A stretch of DNA of 5,966 nt from Gemmatimonadota bacterium (GTDB lineage: Bacteria > Latescibacterota > UBA2968 > UBA8231): assembly GCA_026706165.1 (NCBI GenBank), contig JAPOZF010000450.1, positions 1 through 5,966 of the forward strand. Direction: 5' to 3'. Each line of letters opens with the position of its first letter. Position 1 is the stretch's first letter. Below, piece by piece: positions 1-5,211 of the stretch. The notes beneath the pieces were generated by a model. The model ran no database searches, was not told the origin of the DNA, and worked only from the letters and a program-made list of their open reading frames with translations. The position numbers and the translations under genes were made by a program.

Positions 1-38
1 CCTCCGTACCCTTACTTGCGCCCCCAGACACCAGGCTC

Positions 39-44
39 GAGGAG
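39..44 (+). promoter_or_regulatory. Ribosome binding site of the first PhyH gene
   Basis: GAGGAG lies 7 bases upstream of the ATG at 52, a normal Shine-Dalgarno spacing. It decides the start: the frame is also open upstream to a TTG at 16, but that codon has no such site and would add 12 residues with no resemblance to a PhyH N-terminus. Confidence 0.75.
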
Positions 45-51
45 AGACGAC

Positions 52-912
52 ATGCCGGGACTGACCGAACGACAGCTCGACCTTTACAAACAGCAGGGCT
101 ACCTGCTGATCGAGGAGGTGTTCGACCCCTCCCTGTTCGACACCCTGAAAGGGGAGCTCGACGTGATGGTGTCCGCGGGAGCGGAGCGAGCCCATGCGGA
201 GGGTCGCCTCGACGACCTGTTCGAAAAAGAGCCGTTCTCCCGCCGTCTCGCCCGCGTCGCCGAGGCGCTCGGCCATCCCGCGGAACTGCTGGGGCCGTTT
301 CACGGCAAGCTGCGCACCCCGGGCATGTTCGAGATCGTCACCGCCCCGCCCATCCTCGACATCGTCGAGTCCGTCATCGGCCCGGAGATCCTCGCCCACC
401 CCCAGTTCAACCTGCGCGCCAAGCTCCCCGGCCAGGACGAGGGGGTCGTGCCCTGGCACCAGGACCTCGGCTACCTGCAGCCCGACGCCTCGGACACCTT
501 TATGGTGAACTTCTGGATCCCGATGGTCGACGCGACCCGCGAGAACGGCTGCATGGAAGTCATCGCCGGCAGCCACAGGGCCCCCCTGATCCCGCACGAG
601 TACGGCATGGGGCCGGCCCGCAACTTCAAGGGGATCCCCGACGAGCACCTGCCACCCGGGGAGCAGGTCCCGTGCGAGATCGCCGTCGGCGGCGTGCTGC
701 TGATCATGCACAAGACCCTGCACCGCTCCATCCCCAACCGCTCCGACCACATCCGCTGGAGCCTCGACCTGCGCTACAGCGACCCGGCCATGCCGACGGG
801 GCGCGACAACGTTCCCGGCTTCATCGCCCGCAGCGCCGCCGACCCGGACGCGGTCTGCACCGGGGTGGCGCAGTGGGACGGGATCATGGCCTCCCACCCG
901 GTCAGCGGCTGA
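52..912 (+). CDS. PhyH (phytanoyl-CoA dioxygenase) family protein
   Basis: This is a complete 286-residue Fe(II)/2-oxoglutarate-dependent oxygenase of the PhyH family. Such enzymes hydroxylate a small molecule while converting 2-oxoglutarate and O2 to succinate and CO2, in the cytoplasm. The N-terminus (residues 5-25, LTERQLDLYKQQGYLLIEEV) is the usual PhyH opening. The double-stranded beta-helix core carries the iron facial triad: H136 and D138 in WHQD, and distal H224 in KTLHRS. R241 in LDLRYSD is the likely 2-oxoglutarate carboxylate ligand. NGCMEVIAGSH (165-175) is the conserved strand-turn of the fold. The length is typical and no residue appears lost. It has its own ribosome binding site, and the next plus-strand gene is 3.4 kb away. 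The gene is followed by the repeat array, with no clear terminator hairpin directly after the stop. Within the family the substrate cannot be predicted; the protein is only distantly similar to the second PhyH protein in this window. Confidence 0.93.
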   Translation: MPGLTERQLDLYKQQGYLLIEEVFDPSLFDTLKGELDVMVSAGAERAHAEGRLDDLFEKEPFSRRLARVAEALGHPAELLGPFHGKLRTPGMFEIVTAPPILDIVESVIGPEILAHPQFNLRAKLPGQDEGVVPWHQDLGYLQPDASDTFMVNFWIPMVDATRENGCMEVIAGSHRAPLIPHEYGMGPARNFKGIPDEHLPPGEQVPCEIAVGGVLLIMHKTLHRSIPNRSDHIRWSLDLRYSDPAMPTGRDNVPGFIARSAADPDAVCTGVAQWDGIMASHPVSG

Positions 913-924
913 TTCATTTCGATT

Positions 925-1440
925 TGTACGGCGCCTGACACGGACCCGGAGCAAACGGGGCCGGAAGCGCCGATTCGAGACACGGGGTTGCAGTTCGTTG
1001 GCACAGCTGTCGTTCACGGCCGGGTCCGATGGGTTCCCGCGGGGCCGGTCGTGACACCGGTCGCAGTTTCCCCGGTTCCGCTGCCGTAACCGCCGAGGCC
1101 GGGGGCAGATTCCCGGCGGGTCCGGAAGCGCGGGTCCCGCACATGGGCCTGCCATGCCTTGGCAGCCTGGCCCAAACCCGGCCGCATTCGGGGGTGCTCG
1201 ATCCGTGGCCCGGGTCCGGCATCCTTGGGTGCTCCGCTCGTTCACGGCCGCGGTCGATGTCGGTTCCAGCATGTCGGAAGCGCGACTCCGCTTACGGGTT
1301 CGCAGTGCCCTCTGCGCCACTGTCGTCACGGTTGTGGTCGAGGGAGGTCCAGCGGGCCGGAAGCGACGATTCCGGCCACCGATCCGCTATATGCCCTCGG
1401 CGCAACTGTCGTTCACGGCTGTTCGGAAGATGACCGTGCC
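925..1440. repeat. Degenerate tandem array, about six units of 71-84 bp
   Basis: This fills most of the 615-base gap (913-1527) between two converging genes. Approximate units start at 961, 1045, 1122, 1203, 1274 and 1357. A partial unit may occupy about 925-960. Three landmarks recur in order. The unit start CGGAAGCG is at 962, 1123, 1275 and 1358. A middle block related to CTGTCGTTCACGGC is at 1007-1020 and 1406-1419, with TCGTTCACGGCCG at both 1010-1022 and 1238-1250. A tail resembles GGTCGATGGGTTCC and runs into the next unit start. Units 5 and 6 match almost throughout 1306-1331 and 1392-1418 (two substitutions and one gap). Units 2 and 4 are the most diverged. Spacings are not multiples of three, so this is not a protein repeat. 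Units 3 and 5 hold short hairpins (1149-1165, 1301-1316), but pairing is not conserved in all units. The alignment was made by eye. Function is unknown. Confidence 0.72.
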
Positions 1441-1527
1441 AACTGGCATGCCCGCCCCAGGTCGAACACCGCCCTTCTGATTTATCCGGTTCGCTCTCGT
1501 CCTGTACGGGGCACCTGATCTTCCCCC

Positions 1528-2667
1528 TCAAAACCGGAGGCGCGCCAGGTCCATTTGCACCTCGAGCGCCGGCCCCGCCATCCCGTCTCCGCCGAATGCC
1601 CCCGGAGAAGGAAGCAACCCCGGCACGGGCAGGCCCGGGCCCGAAAGTTCCGGTCCCGTGCCCGGGGAACCGCCCGGGTCCCTCGATGCGAAAAACTCCT
1701 GCGTCGCCTCGTGGTTCCGGGTGAACCAGGTCCCGGCCCCCAGCCCGAGGGTCCCCCCTGCCAGCATCATGCCGTAGGTGGGAGGCTCCCGGTTGTGGAG
1801 GTCGGCCAGGACCGCGGTTCCCAGTCCGTACAGGGAGCCGACGATGCCGCCGAGATTGATCAGCCGCGCCCGGCCTCCGCTCATCCCGAGGCGGGGAGCG
1901 AGAGCTCCCGTTTTCAGCAGACCGAGGTTCCCTCCCGCCATGGCGCTGGCGAGAAGCGCGTCGCTGTCCGTCACCCCCAGGCTCCTGGCGGCGCACAGCG
2001 CGAACCAGGCGCCCCATATCCCCCCGAAGTTGACCAGGGTCGCCTCGCCGGCGGTCACCCAGGTCCGGCCCACGATGGAAGAGGCGGCCGCGAACCCCAG
2101 GGCCCCCCCGCCCATGCTCGCGGCGATCACTCCCTTGTATTCGCTGCCGGCCAGGATCGCCACTCCGATCCCCTGCCAGGTCCCCCAGGCTCCGCCGAGG
2201 GCGAGCAGGGAGGCCTGCCCGTTGCCGAGCGGTGCTTCCCGGGTCCGGTCGAGAGAGGTCACCATGCCGACGACGGGTCCGCCGATCATCCCCAGGTAGA
2301 CCAGCTCCTCCGACTCGGCCAGGATGCCGGCGCCGATGCCGACCCAGGTGGCGTACACGGTTCCGAAGACGGTCAGCCCCACCCTGGCCGGGGGGCTGAT
2401 GGCGACCTCGAAGCTCTTCATGCGGCGGATCTCAACCATTCTGTGACGGGCGAGGCGGGAGTACGAGATCTCCTTGTAGTTCGCGGAAATCCAGTCGAAG
2501 CGCAGCAGGGCCTTGTCGTACTCCCCCCGGTCCATCAGTCCGGCCGCGGCTTCGTACAGGATCCTGGCTTCCAGAACCTCGGGCTGCTCCGCGCCCCGCT
2601 GGGCGCAGAGCTGGCACGGCAGCCAGACCGCCCACAGAACCGGGATCGCCCACCCTTTCGAGAGCAT
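1528..2667 (-). CDS. Exported four-repeat Gly/Trp-rich protein, paralogue B
   Basis: Unrecognised family, 379 residues, second gene of a minus-strand pair. Residues 1-23 form a signal peptide (hydrophobic AIPVLWAVWLP, likely cleavage after LCA); no convincing lipobox is seen. Residues 33-80 look like a single TPR-type helical pair (ARILYEAAAGLMDRGEYDKA). Four homologous units follow at about 96-151, 152-208, 209-266 and 267-320. Each has a first hydrophobic segment of the type GGxWGTWxGIG, a polar link, a second Gly-rich segment of the type AGGNLGL, then a basic, Ser/Gly-rich link. A Pro/Gly-rich tail (about 330-365) leads to ALEVQMDLARLRF. The central part could be about eight glycine-packed membrane helices. 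The terminal Phe after alternating hydrophobic residues also resembles an outer-membrane beta-signal, so location in the envelope is uncertain. The ATG at 2667 is 9 bases after the upstream stop, which suggests translational coupling; a GGAAG lies only 2 bases from the ATG, too close to be a good ribosome binding site. The whole frame is open and matches the upstream paralogue. Confidence 0.85.
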   Translation of the reverse strand: MLSKGWAIPVLWAVWLPCQLCAQRGAEQPEVLEARILYEAAAGLMDRGEYDKALLRFDWISANYKEISYSRLARHRMVEIRRMKSFEVAISPPARVGLTVFGTVYATWVGIGAGILAESEELVYLGMIGGPVVGMVTSLDRTREAPLGNGQASLLALGGAWGTWQGIGVAILAGSEYKGVIAASMGGGALGFAAASSIVGRTWVTAGEATLVNFGGIWGAWFALCAARSLGVTDSDALLASAMAGGNLGLLKTGALAPRLGMSGGRARLINLGGIVGSLYGLGTAVLADLHNREPPTYGMMLAGGTLGLGAGTWFTRNHEATQEFFASRDPGGSPGTGPELSGPGLPVPGLLPSPGAFGGDGMAGPALEVQMDLARLRF

Positions 2668-2676
2668 GGCTTCCGT

Positions 2677-3855
2677 TCAGAACCTGACTGTCATAAGGAC
2701 GGCGCGGATGGCCGCCGAACCATGCGGCGGGCCTTCCCCGATCGATCTGCGGGAAGCGGCCGGGAAGGATGCCCCGGGGGCAGGAGCCGGCCAGCCCCGT
2801 TCCGCCGACCATTGAGCGCTGCCCCGGGAGAAGGCTCCGGACGAAAGCTCGTGCCGCCGGATCGCGAATCCCGACCAGAGACCGGCGATGCCCCCCGCCG
2901 TTATGATGCCCATGGGAACCGTGGCATTCTCGAAGTTGCCTCCCAGGGCGAGCAGGCCGACGATGCCGGTGGCCACGAAAGTGCCCGCCATTCCCCCGAG
3001 GTTGATCAGGCGGACCTGCTCCCGGCTCAGCCCGACCCGGGGGACCAGCATCGCCATGGCGGCGAGGCCGAGGTTTCCACCTGTCAGGGAACTCTTCAAA
3101 ACCGCGTTGTCGTCCGCTTCGGCCATGACCGAGAGGCAGAAACCGAACCACGTTCCCCAGAGACCACCGAAGTCGAGAAGGCTGGCGTCGCCCGTGCTGA
3201 GGTCGGCAATGCGGGCGATCGCCGAACTGCCGGCGATGCCGGCCAGTCCCCCGGCCATCGAAAACGCGGTCAGCCGCCGCTCGGAGGGTTCGTCTGCGGA
3301 AGCGGCGGTCCATCCGAACCCCTGCCAGGTTCCCCAGAGACCCCCGAGCCGGACGAGGGCTCCCTGCCCCGGGCTCAGGGCCCGGCCCCGGGTCAGGAGA
3401 TGGGTGGCGAGCAGGCCGGCGGGGGCCCCGGTCATCATGCCCGCGGCCAGGGCCTGGTCCGAGTCCGCACCGGCGACGATGGCGGTGCCCACCCCCAGCC
3501 AGGTGGAGTAGAGGGTGCCGTACACGAGCGCGCCGGTGCGGCCCTCCCGGTCGCCGGGTCCGCGGCCGGCCCGATGCAGCCCCAGCGCTACCAGGCGTTT
3601 TTTCCGCTCGGCGGCCATGGGGGCGAACAGGGTTCGGGGATACCTGGCGGTCAGGTCGTTCAGGTAGCCGTAAGCCGTTCCGTACCGCCCGTTGGCGAGG
3701 GCCCGGAAAGCGCTCTCGTACAGCTCCCGGGCCTCGGTTTCCCCGGCAACTCCGGCGCCGCCGGCTCCCTCCGGGTCCCCGAGCGCGGGGGTCGGGACAA
3801 GGAGCATGGGCATTAGCGCCGCCGCCACGGCATGCCGGAGGAAGAAGGGGGCCAT
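2677..3855 (-). CDS. Exported four-repeat Gly/Trp-rich protein, paralogue A
   Basis: Unrecognised family, 392 residues with the chosen start. The frame is open to an ATG at 3927, but the ATG at 3855 places a good signal peptide at the very N-terminus (MAPFFLRHAVAAALMPMLLV, cleavage near PALG); neither start has a strong ribosome binding site. Residues 42-90 resemble a TPR helical pair (ARELYESAFRALANGRYGTA). Four homologous units follow at about 107-164, 165-223, 224-280 and 281-335, with signatures YGTLYSTWLGVG, GGLWGTWQGFG, GGLWGTWFGFC and RLINLGGMAGT. A low-complexity Pro/Ser/Gly tail ends in AIRAVLMTVRF. Each unit also matches the same-numbered unit of the downstream paralogue, so the pair arose by gene duplication after the internal repeats had formed. 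It is the first gene of the operon and is transcribed away from the second PhyH gene. Its role is unknown; a structural or assembly role in the cell envelope is a guess from the signal peptide, TPR-like part and Gly-rich repeats. Confidence 0.85.
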   Translation of the reverse strand: MAPFFLRHAVAAALMPMLLVPTPALGDPEGAGGAGVAGETEARELYESAFRALANGRYGTAYGYLNDLTARYPRTLFAPMAAERKKRLVALGLHRAGRGPGDREGRTGALVYGTLYSTWLGVGTAIVAGADSDQALAAGMMTGAPAGLLATHLLTRGRALSPGQGALVRLGGLWGTWQGFGWTAASADEPSERRLTAFSMAGGLAGIAGSSAIARIADLSTGDASLLDFGGLWGTWFGFCLSVMAEADDNAVLKSSLTGGNLGLAAMAMLVPRVGLSREQVRLINLGGMAGTFVATGIVGLLALGGNFENATVPMGIITAGGIAGLWSGFAIRRHELSSGAFSRGSAQWSAERGWPAPAPGASFPAASRRSIGEGPPHGSAAIRAVLMTVRF

Positions 3856-4102
3856 GATGGCTGGCCGGAAAGACCTGATTGAAGATTGCCGGGGTAACAG
3901 CGTCGCGATGGTCGGGAGGCAGGGCATTGGAAAGGCGCCGGGGTGGGTGGTACTGCCAACTGCAGCGGATTTCCCCGGGGTAATCTTGCGCTCGACCGGA
4001 CCTTGGACAACCGCCCAGAATGAAATAAACCGGATGACCGGACCCGAAGAGCCGTCGCCACCGGGCCGCGCAAGTCGGTCAGTTCACCTGCGATTTTTTG
4101 GG

Positions 4103-4122
4103 ATACAACTCCACAATTGTAT
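4103..4122. promoter_or_regulatory. AT-rich dyad, candidate operator or promoter region
   Basis: ATACAA (4103-4108) and TTGTAT (4117-4122) form perfect 6-base inverted arms with an 8-base spacer, inside the most AT-rich stretch of the window (about 4091-4134). An overlapping perfect palindrome ACAATTGT lies at 4113-4120, and CACAATT recurs at 4112-4118 and 4144-4150, 32 bases apart. GATAAT at 4124-4129 is a possible plus-strand -10 box, but the only -35-like match (TTGGGA, 4098-4103) sits 20 bases away, so the promoter call is weak. The position, about 250 bases from both divergent starts, suits a shared regulator site. No regulator gene is in the window. Confidence 0.35.
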
Positions 4123-4140
4123 TGATAATTCGGGAGTCGG

Positions 4141-4208
4141 GGTCACAATTCCCCTGTCGCGCCGGTGCTGGGGGAATGGCAGGAGACCGGCCCTCCCCGG
4201 GTTGTGAC
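4141..4208 (+). other. Nested inverted repeats, possible structured leader RNA
   Basis: GTCACAA (4142-4148) is complementary to TTGTGAC (4202-4208). Inside it, ATTCCCC (4148-4154) is complementary to GGGGAAT (4171-4177), and GGAG (4182-4185) can pair with CTCC (4193-4196). The outer stem and first inner stem share only base 4148, so a compact three-way junction is possible in the presumed leader of the second PhyH gene. There is no U-run after it, so it does not look like an intrinsic terminator. I do not recognise it as a known riboswitch class. Confidence 0.35.
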
Positions 4209-4289
4209 AGGGTGCCCGGCCCCCGGTCCGTTGCCGCCCCCATGTGCCCTCGTTACTATTCGCCGGGCCGACCGCCGCTCCATTCCCAT

Positions 4290-4358
4290 GTGGAGCGGGA
4301 CTTGCGCTTCTTCCCCGCGGAGAACAGGAACCCGAGAACCATCTGTCCATGCTGCTGA
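4290..4358 (+). pseudogene. PhyH N-terminal fragment or 22-codon upstream ORF
   Basis: A GTG at 4290 opens a 22-codon frame, VERDLRFFPAENRNPRT followed by ICPCC and TGA (4356-4358). The first 17 codons duplicate the start of the PhyH gene at 4376, which lies 86 bases downstream in another frame. The two copies differ at four of 50 bases, all transitions: three are silent and one changes Lys to Arg. This pattern suggests the fragment came from a PhyH paralogue that evolved as a coding sequence, and was then cut off by a rearrangement after codon 17. Alternatively it is a translated leader peptide: its stop overlaps an ATG at 4349 that is in frame with the PhyH gene. No clear ribosome binding site precedes it. 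Confidence 0.5.
4291..4340 (+). repeat. Direct repeat of PhyH 5' end, copy 1
   Basis: These 50 bases match 4377-4426 at 46 positions. Similarity stops abruptly after the shared ACC at 4338-4340. Upstream it fades within about 10 bases of the aligned start codons (GTG at 4290, ATG at 4376). Confidence 0.85.
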
Positions 4359-4375
4359 CCGACGCCCACCCCGGG

Positions 4376-5185
4376 ATGGAGCGGGACCTGCGCTTCTTCC
4401 CCGCGGAAAACAGGAATCCGAAAACCCTCACCCGCGCCCAGGTCGACCAGTTCAACCGCAAGGGGTTCGTCTTTCCCCTCGACGTCTTCGGCGAGTCCGA
4501 GGCCGGGGCGAACCGCGCTTGGTTCGACGACCTGATGCAGCGGGCCGCGGCCGCCGGCCACAACAGCTATTCCATCAACGGCTGGGACAAGCACTGTTCG
4601 GCCATCTACGATCTCGCGGTCGAGCCCCGCATCGTCGATTTCGTCGAGGACCTGCTCGGCCCGGACCTCGTCTGCACCATGACCCATTTCTTCTGCAAGG
4701 AACCGGGGGAGACGAAGCAGGTCGCCTGGCACCAGGACGCTTCCTACTGGGCGATCACGCCGAGCAAGATCGTTACCGTGTGGCTGGCGATCGACGACGT
4801 CGGCATGGACAACGGCCCGATGACGGTGATCCCCGGCTCCCACCTGCACGGCCAGATCCCGTACGAGAAGCTGGGGGACATGTCTGCCAACGTGCTCAGC
4901 CAGTCGGTGCCGAACCCGCTCGACTGGGGGGACGAGCCGGTCCCGTTCGTGATGAGGGCGGGCCAGGTTTCCCTGCACAGCGACCTGCTGCTGCACGGCT
5001 CGGTGCCGAACAGCTCGGCGCGCAGGCGTTGCGGCCTGACCCTGCGCTACAACCCCCCGGACGTGCGCTTCGAGGAGAACCTCGACCCCGTCGGTATCAT
5101 TGCCCGGGGCAGCGACCCGTCCGGGTACTGGCGGCACCGGGAGCGCCCGGAAGGGAACGAGATTCCCGCTCCCAGGACCGGGTAA
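4376..5185 (+). CDS. PhyH (phytanoyl-CoA dioxygenase) family protein
   Basis: This is a complete Fe(II)/2-oxoglutarate oxygenase, 269 residues from the ATG at 4376. The iron triad is H119 and D121 (WHQDASYW) and H207 (LLLHGSVPNSS). R224 in LTLRYNPP probably binds 2-oxoglutarate, and NGPMTVIPGSH (146-156) is the conserved core strand. The opening MERDLRFFPAENRNPKTLTR followed by QVDQFNRKGFVFPLDVF is typical of a PhyH subgroup from environmental bacteria, as I recall it. The start is uncertain: ATG 4349 adds nine residues (MLLTDAHPG), the frame is open to 4244, and neither ATG has a good ribosome binding site. I prefer 4376 because the upstream duplicate copy aligns from exactly this codon. The Gfo/Idh/MocA gene begins 26 bases after the stop, so the two are probably co-transcribed and may act on the same compound. 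The substrate is unknown. Confidence 0.92.
   Translation: MERDLRFFPAENRNPKTLTRAQVDQFNRKGFVFPLDVFGESEAGANRAWFDDLMQRAAAAGHNSYSINGWDKHCSAIYDLAVEPRIVDFVEDLLGPDLVCTMTHFFCKEPGETKQVAWHQDASYWAITPSKIVTVWLAIDDVGMDNGPMTVIPGSHLHGQIPYEKLGDMSANVLSQSVPNPLDWGDEPVPFVMRAGQVSLHSDLLLHGSVPNSSARRRCGLTLRYNPPDVRFEENLDPVGIIARGSDPSGYWRHRERPEGNEIPAPRTG
4377..4426 (+). repeat. Direct repeat of PhyH 5' end, copy 2 (in the gene)
   Basis: This is the partner of 4291-4340, 86 bases downstream, covering codons 1-17 of the PhyH gene. Because 86 is not a multiple of three, the two copies are read in different frames, so this is not an in-frame protein repeat. Confidence 0.85.
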
Positions 5186-5211
5186 GGGCCCGACCGGCAA
5201 CCGCCCCGGCC

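Larger units (their letters stand above)
3856..4375. other. Divergent intergenic control region
   Basis: This is 520 bases between the exported-protein operon (minus) and the second PhyH gene (plus), and it should hold both promoters. About 3856-4080 is GC-rich, and I see no gene there and no convincing promoter. From 4091 to about 4135 composition changes to locally AT-rich, followed by nested inverted repeats (4142-4208) and an extra copy of the PhyH start (4290-4340). Frames crossing the region lack plausible starts and protein-like composition. Confidence 0.6.

Noticed and set aside
925..1440. CRISPR array or integron attC sites as an explanation of the repeat array
   Set aside because: Units are diverged along their whole length without identical repeats separated by unique spacers, and no cas gene, integrase or gene cassette is present.
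1029..1518. Overlapping plus-strand frames of 108-134 codons and a minus-strand frame across the repeat array
   Set aside because: They lack ribosome binding sites and protein-like composition, and the tandem repeat spacing (161, 152 and 83 bases between unit-start motifs) is not a multiple of three.
1555..3816. A 753-codon plus-strand open frame opposite both exported-protein genes
   Set aside because: It is antisense to two mutually homologous genes with signal peptides, its translation is Pro/Arg/Gly-rich with no domain signatures, and long antisense frames are expected in GC-rich coding DNA.
3889..3983. CCGGGGTAA repeated at 3889-3897 and 3975-3983, also 86 bases apart
   Set aside because: Similarity does not extend convincingly beyond nine GC-rich bases; the match to the 86-base spacing of the PhyH repeat is probably chance.
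4238..4270. Resemblance of ATGTGCCCTCG and following bases to the middle of array unit 6
   Set aside because: Only a short match with several gaps; no unit-start or tail motif nearby, so I do not extend the repeat family to this region.
4098..4358. An 86-codon frame from TTG 4098 into the duplicated PhyH start
   Set aside because: Only its last 22 codons resemble a protein; the rest runs through the AT island and inverted repeats with no recognisable features.
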